A DNA stretch of 64,000 nucleotides from Vibrio superstes (GCF_003569005.1 NZ_BCUR01000004.1:799425-863424), one strand, 5' to 3'. Counted from the stretch's first letter, positions 1 to 10,856 are shown. Translations and numbers: made by a program. Notes: generated by a model from the sequence alone, not told the origin.

Positions 1-342
1 CAAATCGGTGTAGACATTCTAGGTGATAGTGAAGATTCTAAGCTGATGGAAATGGCTCGTATCGTTGCCTTAACTCATCACGAAAAATGGGATGGTACAG
101 GTTACCCAAATGGCTTGGAAGGAGAGCATATTCCTTTAGTTGGACGCATCTGCGCTATTGCTGATGTATTTGATGCCTTGACCTCCATTAGGCCTTATAA
201 AAAAGCTTGGTCTGTGGAAGAGGCACTACAGTTTTTGGGTGAGCAAAAGAATAAGCACTTTGATGCTACGCTGGTGGATCTGTTTTTAAGCCAAGAGCCT
301 AAAATACGGGAGATCATGCGCAAATATGCTGAGCCTGATTAG
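1..342 (+). CDS. HD-GYP domain c-di-GMP phosphodiesterase, C-terminal part
   Basis: The frame is open from base 1, so the gene starts before the window. The visible 113 residues carry the HHExxDGxGYP signature of HD-GYP domains, followed by the typical GRICAIADVFDAL helix and a final helical tail. HD-GYP proteins hydrolyse cyclic di-GMP to GMP using a metal centre; the first metal ligands (the HD pair) lie upstream and cannot be checked. Any sensor or receiver domain is also outside the window. It faces the convergent GGDEF cyclase gene that ends 3 bases later, so a synthase and a hydrolase of the same messenger are neighbours. The family call is firm; the input signal is unknown. Confidence 0.9.
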   Translation, partial: QIGVDILGDSEDSKLMEMARIVALTHHEKWDGTGYPNGLEGEHIPLVGRICAIADVFDALTSIRPYKKAWSVEEALQFLGEQKNKHFDATLVDLFLSQEPKIREIMRKYAEPD

Positions 343-345
343 GTC

Positions 346-1749
346 CTAGTGATTACTGTTTTTGTCGAGCGCATTGATAGTCTCTATTTCCGCTCGACGA
401 AGGCCCTTAAGCTGTCGCTTGAGGGCCTTGTTTTTATACATATTAATGTCTGCTTCAGACAGCAAGTGATCAAAAGTGATGCTCTTATCATGGTACAAGC
501 TATAACCAATGCTGACTTTGATATTGACGAAGGCACCTTGCACCAGATATTGACCTTGCTCAACTCTAGATTGGATGGAATGTACCAATTGCGCTAACTC
601 TTCTTCGTTCTTAATTCGAGAAACAATAATAAGGAATTCATCGCCGCCCACACGGGCAATCGTATCGTTGGCGCGGACACTTTTTCGTAATCGCTTAGCA
701 ACTTGTTTCAATATTAGGTCGCCACTGGCATGACCGTAGTTATCATTGATCTGCTTAAAACCATCAAGGTCTATATTCATCAAGGCAAATCGTGTCCCCG
801 AATGCTTAGCGTTGCCTATGATATTTTTGAGGGTGTAAATAAAGTAGCGACGGTTTGGAAGGCCTGTCAATTCATCTTGCATAGAGCGCTGCCTAGCTTG
901 CAGGTAAAGCATTGAGATGATGGCAAACATGGCGAGAATGATGGACAGTATTAAATAGCCGTACCATCTGACCGGGTTTATTAGGTACCAAAAGGCTGGA
1001 TTGGCATCCGGCTTTTCAGCAATGAACACCTCCCAATCACCGTAGTTAATTTCAACATCATTCACCAGCAGTGGCTTCTTAATCGCCTGCAGATCACCAA
1101 ACACTTGTGTAGGGTCTTCTTTGTGCCTTACAGCAATAGAATAAACGCTATCCAATAAGTGAGAGTCTTCTACGACTTTCTGTATGTTAACCAACAGAAG
1201 AATGTGTCCTTGGTAAGTGCGACTGCCGATATCTCCTGCGTAAATGGGACTGCGCAGTATGTACAACTCGGGTGCATCTTCAACCTTGTGTACCGTACCT
1301 TGAGCCAAGGCCAGAGGGTTACTTTTAAGCTTTTGTATCTGAGTTCTAACTGCCGGAGATTCTGTGGTATCGCGCCCAACAGCGGCGGCGTAGAGCAATT
1401 CTGGATAGACATATGTGATGACGTCATCGATAGCGATTCCAAGCCCCATGAGTTGACTGTCGTGATTGAGTAGGCTTTGACTTATTTTTTGTAGTTGTTG
1501 ATTAGTGATGCTCGGCTGAGTGCTAATGATGTTGGCTAACGTATAGGCAGAGTAGATTTTTTTCTGCAAGGATAAAGACAGCTCAGCTGAAACCTCGGCC
1601 ACTTTATTTTTCGCGTCAGAAAAGCGGATGGTTTTTAATTGATTTTGTTTAAGGGTGTACTGATTCTCTATGAAATAGGTTCCAACTATTCCACATAATA
1701 GTATTGCAGAGGTGATGAGGGCTTTTTCTAGCCTTGATGTTAGTTGCAC
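346..1749 (-). CDS. Membrane diguanylate cyclase with periplasmic sensor
   Basis: 467 residues. A membrane segment at about residues 8-28 and a second at about 262-285 enclose a periplasmic sensor region of roughly 230 residues, which I read as Cache-like from its size and placement only. The C-terminal GGDEF domain (about 300-455) has an intact active site, RVGGDEF. It also has an RAND motif five residues upstream, which fits the RxxD inhibitory site, so product feedback is expected. It should make cyclic di-GMP from two GTP in response to an unknown extracytoplasmic ligand. The gene converges on the HD-GYP gene. The ATG at 1749 is followed by a normal inner-membrane anchor. Confidence 0.9.
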   Translation of the reverse strand: MQLTSRLEKALITSAILLCGIVGTYFIENQYTLKQNQLKTIRFSDAKNKVAEVSAELSLSLQKKIYSAYTLANIISTQPSITNQQLQKISQSLLNHDSQLMGLGIAIDDVITYVYPELLYAAAVGRDTTESPAVRTQIQKLKSNPLALAQGTVHKVEDAPELYILRSPIYAGDIGSRTYQGHILLLVNIQKVVEDSHLLDSVYSIAVRHKEDPTQVFGDLQAIKKPLLVNDVEINYGDWEVFIAEKPDANPAFWYLINPVRWYGYLILSIILAMFAIISMLYLQARQRSMQDELTGLPNRRYFIYTLKNIIGNAKHSGTRFALMNIDLDGFKQINDNYGHASGDLILKQVAKRLRKSVRANDTIARVGGDEFLIIVSRIKNEEELAQLVHSIQSRVEQGQYLVQGAFVNIKVSIGYSLYHDKSITFDHLLSEADINMYKNKALKRQLKGLRRAEIETINALDKNSNH

Positions 1750-2264
1750 ATTTTCCCACCGGTTCGCATTGCGAATGCATTCACAGAGATTACTTTTGAC
1801 TGAAGTATAAATAGCATAGTGAATTCTCAGCAGTAATGTAGGACTATTCTTCTGTGTAACAATACGTCGACCTGTAAAGTGAGTGAAGTTTGAGGGAGAT
1901 CTCGTTTTTTGTACTTATATGGCATTTTTTATTTTAGCCGTTGATTTTATCAAACCTGCCCCCATTGTATCTTTCTGTGAGATTTCTAAAATATCTCGCC
2001 ACCAATATTGAAGAGTGTTTAGGGGCACGTCTCGACACAGCTGGTCTATGTCGGTAGAATGTCGCGTCAATTTATTACTCTGAGATTAATTGGAGATGTC
2101 TTGGCTTAAGATATCGCTAATTGATTCGTTGTTGCTTTGATAGCAACGGCACTCTTTTTTGTATTTAGGTGTCTCTTTGAGGCGCACACTAGGATGTTGT
2201 CACTCTCTATAAGAGTTGTGACGCCATGCTCAGGAAACTGAGCTTTTGTTGAGGTTTAAAAATA
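1750..2264 (+). other. Intergenic region with structured leader upstream of tig
   Basis: 515 bases between the divergent GGDEF gene and tig, with no convincing coding frame. The tig-proximal 120 bases hold a run of small hairpins. They are GTTGCT/AGCAAC at 2131-2147, GTGTCTC paired with GAG and ACAC around 2169-2188, GTCAC/GTGAC around 2199-2222, and a perfect GCTCAG-GAAA-CTGAGC stem with a GNRA tetraloop at 2228-2243. The last stem ends 7 bases before the GAGG ribosome binding site at 2251-2254. This suggests a structured 5' leader on the tig mRNA. I see no clear -35/-10 pair. Confidence 0.45.
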
Positions 2265-3566
2265 ATGCAAGCTACTGTTGAAACTCTAGAAGGTCTTGAG
2301 CGCCGTCTAACTATCACTGTTCCTGCTGCTAACATTGAAGATGCAGTAACAGCTGAACTACGTAACATCGCTAAAAACCGTCGTTTTGACGGCTTCCGTA
2401 AAGGCAAAGTGCCTATGAAAATGGTAGCGAAAATGTACGGCAAAGCGGTACGTAACGACGTTATGGGTGAAGTGATGCAGCGTCACTACATCGAGGCTAT
2501 CGTTAAAGAAAAGATCAACCCAGCAGGTGCTCCAACTTTCGCACCAGTAGAAACAGCTGAAGGTCAAGATCTTGTATTTACTGCAACTCTAGAAGTTTTC
2601 CCTGAGATCGAACTTAAAGGTCTTGAGAACATCGCTGTTGAGAAGCCAGTAGTAGAAGTTAAAGATGCAGACGTAGACAACATGATTGAAACTCTACGTA
2701 AGCAACAAGCAACTTGGACTGAAGTTGATGCAGCTGCTGAAGAAGGCATGCGTGCAACTATCGATTTCTCTGGTTCTATCGACGGTGAAGAGTTTGAAGG
2801 CGGTAAAGCTGATAACTTCCCACTAGAAATGGGCCAAGGTCGCATGATCCCTGGTTTTGAAGACGGTATCGCAGGTAAGACTGCTGGTATGGAATTCGAC
2901 ATCGACGTAGCTTTCCCAGAAGACTACCACGCTGAAAACCTAAAAGGTAAAGACGCTAAGTTCTCTATCAAAGTGAACAAAGTTGAAGCTCGTGAGCTTC
3001 CTGAGCTAACTGACGAGTTCGTTGCTAAGTTCGGCGTTGAAGAAGGCGGTGTTGACGCGCTTAAAGCTGAAGTACGCAAGAACATGGAGCGTGAACTTAA
3101 GCAAGCTGTTAAGACTCGCATCAAAGATCAAGCAATCGACGGTCTTGCTAAAGAAAACGATATCACTGTTCCTTCTGCTCTTATCGAGCAAGAGATCGGT
3201 GTTCTTCGCCAGCAAGCTGCACAACGTTTCGGTGGCAACACTGACGCTGCTGACCAGCTTCCTCGTGAACTGTTCGAAGAGCAAGCTAAGAAGCGCGTAG
3301 TTGTTGGTCTTCTTCTAGGTGAAGTAATCAAAGCTGAAGAGCTAAAAGCAGATGATGAGAAAGTTAAAGCTCTTATCACTGACATGGCGACAGCTTACGA
3401 AGACCCAACTGAAGTTATTGCTTACTACGAAAGTAACGAAGAAATGATGAATAACATGCGCAACGTTGCTCTAGAAGAGCAAGCGATTGACGCTATCATC
3501 GCTAAAGCACAAGTGACTGACAAAGAAGAGTCATTTGATGCAATTATGAACCAACAGCCTGCTTAA
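2265..3566 (+). CDS. tig: Trigger factor, ribosome-associated chaperone
   Basis: 433 residues, the normal length. The N-terminal ribosome-binding domain carries the GFRKGKVP signature at about residues 44-51, which docks on ribosomal protein L23 at the exit tunnel. A central FKBP-type peptidyl-prolyl isomerase domain lies at about 150-245, and a helical C-terminal chaperone domain follows. It binds nascent chains cotranslationally in the cytoplasm. GAGG at 2251-2254 supports the ATG at 2265. It heads the tig-clpP-clpX-lon series, a conserved gammaproteobacterial protein quality-control cluster. An intrinsic terminator-like hairpin separates it from clpP. Confidence 0.98.
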   Translation: MQATVETLEGLERRLTITVPAANIEDAVTAELRNIAKNRRFDGFRKGKVPMKMVAKMYGKAVRNDVMGEVMQRHYIEAIVKEKINPAGAPTFAPVETAEGQDLVFTATLEVFPEIELKGLENIAVEKPVVEVKDADVDNMIETLRKQQATWTEVDAAAEEGMRATIDFSGSIDGEEFEGGKADNFPLEMGQGRMIPGFEDGIAGKTAGMEFDIDVAFPEDYHAENLKGKDAKFSIKVNKVEARELPELTDEFVAKFGVEEGGVDALKAEVRKNMERELKQAVKTRIKDQAIDGLAKENDITVPSALIEQEIGVLRQQAAQRFGGNTDAADQLPRELFEEQAKKRVVVGLLLGEVIKAEELKADDEKVKALITDMATAYEDPTEVIAYYESNEEMMNNMRNVALEEQAIDAIIAKAQVTDKEESFDAIMNQQPA

Positions 3567-3617
3567 TGGCGTTGTGTTCACGTAGAAGGTTGACTTTTAA
3601 ATAACACTTCTACTAAT

Positions 3618-3657
3618 AATGGTCCGTATGAGATAATCATTCGGGCCATTTATTTTA
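3618..3657 (+). terminator. Terminator or attenuator between tig and clpP
   Basis: An imperfect hairpin starts AATGGTCCG and closes with CGGGCCATT (one G-U pair), with a further inner ATGA/TCAT pairing, followed by TTATTTT. It lies between tig and clpP and probably partly uncouples them. Confidence 0.6.
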
Positions 3658-3676
3658 GGGATAGGGATATAACACT

Positions 3677-4300
3677 ATGAGCTACCAAGAAAAAAATGTA
3701 ATGTCGCCGATCGTCGATGCACTCGTACCTATGGTGGTAGAGCAGTCTTCGCGTGGCGAGCGTTCTTACGATATCTATTCTCGCTTGCTTAAAGAGCGAA
3801 TCATTTTCTTGACTGGACAAGTCGAAGATCACATGGCCAATCTCGTAGTGGCCCAGCTGTTGTTCCTAGAATCAGAAAATCCAGAAAAAGATATTTTCCT
3901 ATACATTAACTCCCCTGGTGGTAGTGTAACTGCAGGTATGTCTATTTATGACACAATGCAGTACATCAAGCCGAATGTGAGCACGGTATGTATGGGTCAA
4001 GCCTGTTCTATGGGTGCATTCCTGCTAGCTGGTGGTGCACCAGGTAAGCGTTTTGCTCTTCCTAACTCTCGCGTGATGATTCACCAACCGTTGGGCGGAT
4101 TCCAAGGACAAGCTTCAGATATTCAAATCCATGCTCAAGAGATTTTGACTATCAAGAACAAACTAAACACGATTCTAGCTGAGCATACTGGCCAGCCTAT
4201 GGAAGTGATTGAGCGCGATACCGATCGCGACAACTTTATGTCTGCAGACGAGTCAGTTGAATACGGCTTAGTAGACTCAGTGTTGTCTCGAGGCAAATAA
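3677..4300 (+). CDS. clpP: ATP-dependent Clp protease proteolytic subunit
   Basis: 207 residues, standard for proteobacterial ClpP. The catalytic serine sits in GQACSMGAF (about residue 111), the histidine in MIHQPLGG (about 136), and the aspartate in the [10 protein letters not shown] segment (about 185). ClpP forms a double heptamer that degrades proteins unfolded by ClpX or ClpA. The short N-terminal stretch before [14 protein letters not shown] is likely the self-cleaved propeptide. clpX follows after 67 bases, the usual operon arrangement. Confidence 0.98.
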   Translation: MSYQEKNVMSPIVDALVPMVVEQSSRGERSYDIYSRLLKERIIFLTGQVEDHMANLVVAQLLFLESENPEKDIFLYINSPGGSVTAGMSIYDTMQYIKPNVSTVCMGQACSMGAFLLAGGAPGKRFALPNSRVMIHQPLGGFQGQASDIQIHAQEILTIKNKLNTILAEHTGQPMEVIERDTDRDNFMSADESVEYGLVDSVLSRGK

Positions 4301-4367
4301 GCCCGTCGGTTCAAGTTTTTTGATGTAAACTTTATTAGATTAAAGTTTAAAGCTAAGAGGTTAGCGA

Positions 4368-5645
4368 ATGACAGATAAAAGCAAAGAGAGTGGCAAGCTT
4401 TTGTACTGCTCTTTCTGCGGTAAAAGTCAGCATGAAGTTCGCAAGTTGATCGCGGGCCCGTCCGTTTACATCTGTGACGAGTGCGTTGATCTTTGTAACG
4501 ATATTATTCGTGAAGAGATCAAAGAGGCTCTGCCGAAGAAAGAGTCAGAGGCGTTGCCGACTCCACGAAATATTCGTGAACACCTTGACGATTATGTAAT
4601 CGGTCAAGAGTATGCGAAAAAAGTGCTTTCAGTAGCTGTATACAACCACTACAAGCGCCTGCGTAACGGTGATAAAACCGCTGATGGTGTTGAGCTAGGT
4701 AAGAGTAACATCTTGCTGATTGGCCCAACGGGTAGTGGTAAGACACTGCTTGCAGAAACGCTAGCTCGTTTCCTAGACGTACCGTTTACTATGGCGGACG
4801 CTACAACACTAACTGAAGCCGGTTATGTGGGTGAAGATGTAGAAAACATCATCCAGAAATTGCTTCAAAAATGTGATTATGATGTAGCAAAAGCTGAGCG
4901 CGGCATCGTTTACATCGATGAGATTGATAAAATCTCTCGTAAGGCTGAAAACCCATCTATCACCCGTGATGTATCAGGTGAAGGTGTTCAGCAGGCACTA
5001 CTTAAATTGGTTGAAGGTACAATCGCTTCAGTTCCGCCTCAAGGTGGTCGTAAGCACCCTCAACAAGAGTTCTTGCAGGTTGATACCTCGAAGATCTTAT
5101 TTATCTGTGGCGGTGCATTTGCTGGCCTAGATAAAGTGATTGAGCAACGAGTTGAAACAGGTTCTGGTATTGGCTTTGGCGCGGAAATCCACGCTAAAGA
5201 CGAGAACAAGAGCATCAGCGACATGTTCAAGCAAGTAGAGCCTGAAGATTTGGTTAAATACGGCCTTATCCCTGAGTTTATCGGTCGTCTTCCGGTAACG
5301 ACTACTCTTACTGAACTTGACGAAGCTGCCTTGATTCAGATTCTTAGCCAGCCTAAGAATGCACTGACTAAGCAGTATGCAGCCTTGTTTGACATCGAAG
5401 ATGTAGAACTTGAATTCCGTGAAGATGCACTAAACGCAATTGCGAAGCGTGCAATGGAGCGCAAAACAGGTGCTCGTGGTCTTCGCTCAATTCTTGAGAA
5501 CGTGCTACTTGATACCATGTACGAACTGCCTTCAATGACAGATGTAAGCAAAGTGGTTATCGACGAGTCTGTTATCAATGGAGAGTCTGAACCACTGATG
5601 ATCTACAACGGCGGTGACAACCAAGCGGCGATTGCAGAATCGTAA
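4368..5645 (+). CDS. clpX: ATP-dependent Clp protease ATP-binding subunit ClpX
   Basis: 425 residues. The N-terminal zinc-binding domain has two CxxC pairs within residues 14-39 (YCSFC and ICDEC). The AAA+ core has Walker A GPTGSGKT, Walker [11 protein letters not shown], the GYVG pore loop and the sensor-2 TGARGLRS. The IGF loop that docks on ClpP is present in the GSGIGFGAE segment. It unfolds tagged substrates such as SsrA-tagged proteins and feeds them to ClpP. The AGAGG stretch just upstream of 4368 serves as ribosome binding site. A strong terminator follows, so lon is a separate unit. Confidence 0.98.
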   Translation: MTDKSKESGKLLYCSFCGKSQHEVRKLIAGPSVYICDECVDLCNDIIREEIKEALPKKESEALPTPRNIREHLDDYVIGQEYAKKVLSVAVYNHYKRLRNGDKTADGVELGKSNILLIGPTGSGKTLLAETLARFLDVPFTMADATTLTEAGYVGEDVENIIQKLLQKCDYDVAKAERGIVYIDEIDKISRKAENPSITRDVSGEGVQQALLKLVEGTIASVPPQGGRKHPQQEFLQVDTSKILFICGGAFAGLDKVIEQRVETGSGIGFGAEIHAKDENKSISDMFKQVEPEDLVKYGLIPEFIGRLPVTTTLTELDEAALIQILSQPKNALTKQYAALFDIEDVELEFREDALNAIAKRAMERKTGARGLRSILENVLLDTMYELPSMTDVSKVVIDESVINGESEPLMIYNGGDNQAAIAES

Positions 5646-5663
5646 GGTTGAGCCTTAGAAAAT

Positions 5664-5691
5664 AAAAAGCGAGCAGTAGCTCGCTTTTTTT
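5664..5691 (+). terminator. Intrinsic terminator after clpX
   Basis: AGCGAGC (5668-5674), loop AGTA, GCTCGCT (5679-5685), flanked by A and T runs; the T run reaches 5691. Confidence 0.9.
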
Positions 5692-5880
5692 GTGTCTGTT
5701 GATCGCATATTTACGTATGAGGTGACTTGTATTCCACTGTTTTACATTCTATTTCAGTCAAAACAGCGAAAAACGAGCACTATTTGAGTAAGTTAGCTGA
5801 TTCTTATTGTTACAAGTATTGATTCTATTTAAAGTGACCTTATATAAAGACCATAAGCCGAAAACGGAAGAGAGAGAACT

Positions 5881-8226
5881 ATGAACTTGGAGCGTTCCGA
5901 GCGTATTGAAATACCCGTTCTACCATTACGAGATGTGGTCGTTTACCCACATATGGTCATTCCTCTGTTTGTGGGTCGCGAAAAGTCGATCAACTGCCTT
6001 CAGTCTGCGATGGATAATGACAAGCAAGTACTGCTTGTTGCTCAAAAAGAAGCGGACACCGAAGAGCCGACCAAAGATGATTTATTCCAAGTAGGTACCG
6101 TCGCCACCATACTGCAGCTTCTCAAATTGCCAGATGGTACGGTTAAAGTGCTGGTTGAAGGTCAGCAACGTGCGCAAATTCACTCTGTTCGCGAAGACGA
6201 TTTCTTTATCGCGGATGCTGAATTCCTAACCACGCCGGTAATGGATGATAAAGAAGAAGAGGTGGTTGTACGCAGTGCTATCAACCAATTCGAAGGCTTT
6301 ATTAAACTGAACAAGAAGATACCGCCAGAGGTATTAACCTCTTTGAATGGTATTGATGATGCCCCGCGTCTTGCGGATTCAATTGCTGCTCATATGCCTC
6401 TGAAACTTGCTGAGAAGCAACGAGTACTTGAGATCATCGACGTTAATGAGCGTCTTGAGTTCTTGATGGGCAGCATGGAGTCTGAGATTGATATCCTGCA
6501 GGTTGAAAAACGCATCCGTGGTCGCGTCAAAAAACAAATGGAAAAATCCCAGCGCGAGTACTATCTGAACGAGCAAATGAAAGCGATTCAGAAAGAGCTT
6601 GGCGATATGGATGACGCGCCGGATGAGTTTGAAGCGCTCAAGGCAAAGATCGAAGAATCTAAGATGCCTACAGATGCTCGCGAGAAAACAGAGCAAGAGC
6701 TGCAGAAGTTGAAGATGATGTCACCTATGTCAGCAGAAGCGACAGTGGTGCGCAGCTACATCGACTGGATGGTGGGTGTACCGTGGGCTAAGCGCTCTAA
6801 GGTGAAGAAGAACCTAGCCAAAGCTGAAGAAGTACTCAATGCCGATCACTACGGCTTAGAGCGCGTTAAAGAGCGTATCCTTGAGTATTTGGCGGTACAA
6901 AATCGTATCAACAAGCTGAAGGGACCTATCCTGTGTCTTGTTGGGCCTCCAGGTGTAGGTAAAACCTCTCTAGGTCAATCTATTGCAGCTGCAACAGGTC
7001 GTAAATACACACGTATGGCACTGGGTGGAGTACGTGATGAAGCAGAGATTCGTGGACATCGCCGCACTTACATTGGCTCTATGCCAGGCAAGCTTATCCA
7101 AAAGATGTCTAAAGTAGGGGTGAAGAATCCACTGTTCTTGCTCGATGAGATCGACAAGATGTCGTCTGACATGCGCGGTGACCCTTCATCTGCCTTGTTG
7201 GAAGTGCTGGATCCAGAGCAAAACAACGCCTTTAACGATCACTATTTAGAGGTTGATTACGACTTATCTGATGTGATGTTTGTAGCAACGTCGAACTCTA
7301 TGAATATTCCAGGTCCATTGCTTGACCGTATGGAAGTGATTCGTCTATCGGGTTATACGGAAGATGAAAAGCTGAACATTGCCAAGAATCATTTACTTGA
7401 AAAGCAGATCAAGCGCAATGGCTTGAAGCTTCAAGAGATCGAAGTTGAAGACTCTGCCATTGTTGGCATTATTCGTTACTACACTCGTGAAGCTGGCGTT
7501 CGTAGCCTTGAGCGTGAGATTTCGAAGATCTGCCGTAAAGCAGTGAAGAACATTTTGCTTGATAGCTCTTTGAAGAAAGTCGTCGTCAACCAAGACAATC
7601 TGAAAGAGTACTTGGGTGTGCAGCGCTTTGACTATGGTAAAGCTGATGACAGCAACCGTATTGGTCAGGTAACGGGTCTTGCATGGACTGAAGTCGGCGG
7701 TGATCTACTCACCATCGAAACAGAGTCTATGGTAGGTAAAGGCAAGCTAACACAAACCGGTTCACTGGGTGATGTTATGCAAGAGTCTATCCAAGCCGCG
7801 ATGACGGTTGTGAGGAGTCGTGCAGAGAAGTTGGGTATCAACCCAGATTTCTACGAAAAGCGTGATATTCACGTTCATGTTCCTGAAGGCGCAACACCAA
7901 AAGATGGCCCAAGTGCAGGTACCGCTATGTGTACGGCGTTGGTTTCAAGCTTAACGGGTAATCCTGTAAGAGCGGATGTTGCGATGACAGGTGAAATCAC
8001 TTTGCGCGGTGAAGTTCTGCCTATCGGTGGCTTAAAAGAGAAGCTGTTAGCGGCGCACCGTGGTGGCATCAAAACAGTACTGATCCCTAAAGATAACGAA
8101 CGTGATCTGGAAGAAATCCCTGAAAACGTTAAGAAAGATTTAGTGGTAAAACCAGTACAATGGATTGATGAAGTATTGACCGTTGCACTACAGAATGACC
8201 CAAGCGGCGTGTCCGTAGAAGGGTAA
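5881..8226 (+). CDS. lon: ATP-dependent protease Lon
   Basis: 781 residues, normal for LonA. The order is N-terminal substrate-binding domain, coiled region, AAA+ module with Walker [10 protein letters not shown], and C-terminal serine protease with the catalytic [10 protein letters not shown] serine and the downstream [10 protein letters not shown] lysine of the Ser-Lys dyad. Lon degrades misfolded and regulatory proteins in the cytoplasm. The ATG at 5881 is preceded by GGAAGAGAGAG. The 235-base upstream region contains TATATA at 5841-5846, a possible -10. I could not find a convincing heat-shock (sigma-32) promoter, although lon is usually heat-inducible. A strong terminator follows. Confidence 0.98.
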   Translation: MNLERSERIEIPVLPLRDVVVYPHMVIPLFVGREKSINCLQSAMDNDKQVLLVAQKEADTEEPTKDDLFQVGTVATILQLLKLPDGTVKVLVEGQQRAQIHSVREDDFFIADAEFLTTPVMDDKEEEVVVRSAINQFEGFIKLNKKIPPEVLTSLNGIDDAPRLADSIAAHMPLKLAEKQRVLEIIDVNERLEFLMGSMESEIDILQVEKRIRGRVKKQMEKSQREYYLNEQMKAIQKELGDMDDAPDEFEALKAKIEESKMPTDAREKTEQELQKLKMMSPMSAEATVVRSYIDWMVGVPWAKRSKVKKNLAKAEEVLNADHYGLERVKERILEYLAVQNRINKLKGPILCLVGPPGVGKTSLGQSIAAATGRKYTRMALGGVRDEAEIRGHRRTYIGSMPGKLIQKMSKVGVKNPLFLLDEIDKMSSDMRGDPSSALLEVLDPEQNNAFNDHYLEVDYDLSDVMFVATSNSMNIPGPLLDRMEVIRLSGYTEDEKLNIAKNHLLEKQIKRNGLKLQEIEVEDSAIVGIIRYYTREAGVRSLEREISKICRKAVKNILLDSSLKKVVVNQDNLKEYLGVQRFDYGKADDSNRIGQVTGLAWTEVGGDLLTIETESMVGKGKLTQTGSLGDVMQESIQAAMTVVRSRAEKLGINPDFYEKRDIHVHVPEGATPKDGPSAGTAMCTALVSSLTGNPVRADVAMTGEITLRGEVLPIGGLKEKLLAAHRGGIKTVLIPKDNERDLEEIPENVKKDLVVKPVQWIDEVLTVALQNDPSGVSVEG

Positions 8227-8261
8227 AAGAGTGATAAGTCGCAAATATTAGTACGTAAATT

Positions 8262-8296
8262 AAGCTGATGAGTACAAAATACTTGTCAGCTTTTTT
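8262..8296 (+). terminator. Intrinsic terminator after lon
   Basis: A 13-pair stem with two G-U pairs: left arm 8262-8274 starting AAGCTGA, loop CAAAA, right arm 8280-8292 ending TCAGCTT, then a T run. Confidence 0.9.
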
Positions 8297-8421
8297 ATTG
8301 GGCGCTACTTTAACTAATGAGGCTGTAGCCCTTTCCTAATAAGGGTTACAAGCTAGATTCATAAAAACAATGGAATTGACCTACCTAAACTTTCACTCAG
8401 GTAGTAATAGGGGAATATATA

Positions 8422-8694
8422 GTGAATAAAACTCAACTTATCGAAAAAATCGCGGATAACGCAGATCTTTCTAAAGCTTCTGCTGGTCGTGCTCTAGATG
8501 CAGTGGTTGAATCAATCAGCGACTCACTACAAGGTGGCGATCAAGTGGCTCTAGTGGGCTTTGGTACTTTCAGCGTCCGCACTCGTGCTGCTCGCACTGG
8601 TCGTAACCCAAAAACTGGTGAAGAAATTCAAATTGCAGAAGCTAAAGTACCTGCATTCAAGCCAGGTAAAGCACTTAAAGACGCAGTTAACTAA
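8422..8694 (+). CDS. hupB: DNA-binding protein HU-beta
   Basis: 90 residues, exactly the HU length. It begins [11 protein letters not shown] and has the conserved [18 protein letters not shown] beta-arm tip and the [13 protein letters not shown] ending of the HU family. It is a nucleoid protein that bends DNA as a dimer. The start codon is GTG at 8422, behind AGGGGAA at 8409-8415. Location between lon and ppiD matches the standard hupB locus. It has its own terminator. Confidence 0.97.
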   Translation: MNKTQLIEKIADNADLSKASAGRALDAVVESISDSLQGGDQVALVGFGTFSVRTRAARTGRNPKTGEEIQIAEAKVPAFKPGKALKDAVN

Positions 8695-8750
8695 TAAATT
8701 GCTCTCAAGTCACATCAGATAACAAATTATCGTTATCAAACCTTGTATTT

Positions 8751-8781
8751 ATGCGCATCCTACTGGTGCGCATTTCTTTTT
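8751..8781 (+). terminator. Intrinsic terminator after hupB
   Basis: ATGCGCA (8751-8757) pairs with TGCGCAT (8767-8773), extendable by two pairs, followed by a T-rich tract. Confidence 0.8.
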
Positions 8782-8853
8782 CTGATATCATCGGGTGAAT
8801 GATTTTTAGAGCCTGAGTTCAATACAGGCCGCACTTCGGAGTTTCACACTATT

Positions 8854-10710
8854 ATGATGGAAAGATTACGCGAAGGCGTAAATAGCATCGCAGTTAAGAT
8901 CATTCTAGGTCTGATTATTCTCTCTTTCGTTTTTACCGGCGTAAGTGGCTATTTAGGTGGCGGGAACAGTACTGCTGCTAAAGTGGGAAATGCTGAAGTT
9001 TCTCGCGCAGAATTTGAAATGGCTTACCAGAATGAGCGCAATCGTGCCCAGCAGCAAATGGGCGATTATTTTACTAGCCAGTTAGGCGACCCTGCATTCG
9101 TGCAGTCGTTCCGTCAGCGTGTGTTGGACCAAATGGTTAATCAGGTGTTGCTTGAGCAGTACGCTGAATCAATGGGCCTTCGCATCAGCGACAAACAGGT
9201 TCGAGAAATGCTGCTAAGCATGCCTCAGTTCCAAAGCAACGGTCAGTTCGATCAAGAGGTTTACCAAGCTTCTTTACGTCGTGGCGGTTACAACGCAGAA
9301 AGCTTTGCCGAGTACCTGCGTAGCGACCTTGTTCGTCAGCAAATCTTAAGTGCTATCGAGCAGAGCGAATTTGTACTTCCACAAGAAGTTGCTCAAGCAT
9401 CAATGCTACTGACGCAAAAGCGTGACATCCGCACCATCACTATTGACCCAAATGAAATGGCAAAGAGTGTTGAACTAACGGATGAACAGCTTCAAGAATT
9501 CTACCAAAACAACCCTGAGCGTTTCACTCGTCCAGAGCAGTTCAAGGTGTCATACGTTGAGCTATCTGCTGAGAAAATGAATCAGAGCGATGCGGTTACT
9601 GACGAAAAAGCTAAAGATTTCTACGAGCAGAACATCGACCGTTACTCTACTCAAGAACAACGTAGCCTTAGTCACATCCTAGTTCAAGATGAAGCGAAAG
9701 CTGATGAACTATTGACGGAACTAAAAGCAGGTGCTGATTTCGCTCAAGTAGCGAAAGACAGCTCAGAAGACTTTGGTTCTGCTGAAGACGGTGGCGCACT
9801 AGGTTGGGTTGAAAAGGGCGTGATGGACCCAGCGTTTGAAGAAGCCGCATTTGCTCTACAAAACACGGGCGATTACACCGAAGTCGTTAAGTCTGATTTC
9901 GGCTACCACATTATCAAGCTAGACGACCTAAAAGCGGCGCAAGCTAAGCCGTTTAGTGAAGTAGCAGCAGAAATCAAGACAGAAGTTGCTGAGCAGCAAG
10001 CTGTTGACCGTTTCTACGCACTACAGAACAAGCTAGAGACCGTCGCGTTTGAATACCCGGATTCATTGGATGACGCTGCAGAAGCGGTTGGCCAGAAGGT
10101 GATCACTACAGACTTCGTTTCTGTTGCAGACGCACCTGAGGTGCTGAAATCTCCTGCTGTAATGCAAGAGCTACAAACACCGGAAGTTCGTGAAGATGGT
10201 CTAAACTCTGCGGTTGTTGAAGTTGACCCTGAGCACATCATTGTTGTTCGCATTGAAGATTCTCGCCCTCAAACTGTACTTCCATATGAAGAAGTAGCGG
10301 CACAAGTTAAAGAGCAGCTGCAGCAGGTTGAAGGTCGTAATCAAGCGAACGAACTGGCTGCTCAAGTGGCTGAAGCGCTTGAAGCTGGCGACAAGACTTT
10401 GCTTGCTGAAAACAACTTAAACTTTAGTGAAGTACAAAGTGTTGACCGCGGTTCTGATCTTTCGCGCACCGTATTTGCAATGCCTCGCCCTAGCGAAGGT
10501 AACCTGCACTACGCGAAATCAATCGACGCTACGGGTAACATCGTGATTATTGAGCTAAACAAAGTGGTTAGTGAGATTGACGACCAGTTCAATGCTCAAA
10601 TCAGTGAACAGTTACAAACAGGACATGTACAACAAGACCTTATGGGCCTAGTACAGACACTGCGTAACACGACTGATATCGAGTACTACATCTCTGGAGA
10701 TGCGCAGTAA
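8854..10710 (+). CDS. ppiD: Periplasmic folding chaperone PpiD
   Basis: 618 residues. A single N-terminal anchor at about residues 16-34 (AVKIILGLIILSFVFTG) is followed by a SurA_N-like chaperone region. A parvulin-type domain follows at about 265-360 (RSLSHILVQDEAKADELL ... FGYHIIKL) and then a long C-terminal region. PpiD sits in the inner membrane near the SecYEG exit and helps newly exported proteins. Two consecutive ATGs (8854 and 8857) could start it. A perfect 11-pair hairpin follows the gene. Confidence 0.96.
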   Translation: MMERLREGVNSIAVKIILGLIILSFVFTGVSGYLGGGNSTAAKVGNAEVSRAEFEMAYQNERNRAQQQMGDYFTSQLGDPAFVQSFRQRVLDQMVNQVLLEQYAESMGLRISDKQVREMLLSMPQFQSNGQFDQEVYQASLRRGGYNAESFAEYLRSDLVRQQILSAIEQSEFVLPQEVAQASMLLTQKRDIRTITIDPNEMAKSVELTDEQLQEFYQNNPERFTRPEQFKVSYVELSAEKMNQSDAVTDEKAKDFYEQNIDRYSTQEQRSLSHILVQDEAKADELLTELKAGADFAQVAKDSSEDFGSAEDGGALGWVEKGVMDPAFEEAAFALQNTGDYTEVVKSDFGYHIIKLDDLKAAQAKPFSEVAAEIKTEVAEQQAVDRFYALQNKLETVAFEYPDSLDDAAEAVGQKVITTDFVSVADAPEVLKSPAVMQELQTPEVREDGLNSAVVEVDPEHIIVVRIEDSRPQTVLPYEEVAAQVKEQLQQVEGRNQANELAAQVAEALEAGDKTLLAENNLNFSEVQSVDRGSDLSRTVFAMPRPSEGNLHYAKSIDATGNIVIIELNKVVSEIDDQFNAQISEQLQTGHVQQDLMGLVQTLRNTTDIEYYISGDAQ

Positions 10711-10735
10711 TAATACCGCCGCATTTGCATTAAGA

Positions 10736-10760
10736 AACGGGTCGCTTTTAGCGACCCGTT
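10736..10760 (+). terminator. Hairpin after ppiD, probable terminator
   Basis: AACGGGTCGCT, loop TTT, AGCGACCCGTT: a perfect 11-pair stem. The following T tract is poor (CTAGTTT), so termination efficiency is uncertain. Confidence 0.65.
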
Positions 10761-10856
10761 CTAGTTTCTGCTGGTGTTGATTCCAACTATGAGCCCTTTT
10801 TCCTAGCTTGAGTAGGGCACGTTTGTGCCTAATTGACTTAAGGGAAGGAGAAAGAG

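Noticed and set aside
3022..3300. Long out-of-frame open frames on both strands inside tig
   Set aside because: They arise from the strongly biased codon use of tig and are shadows of it.
5700..5880. Heat-shock (sigma-32) promoter before lon
   Set aside because: No CTTGAA-type -35 with a CCCCAT-type -10 at the right spacing was found; only a plausible TATATA.
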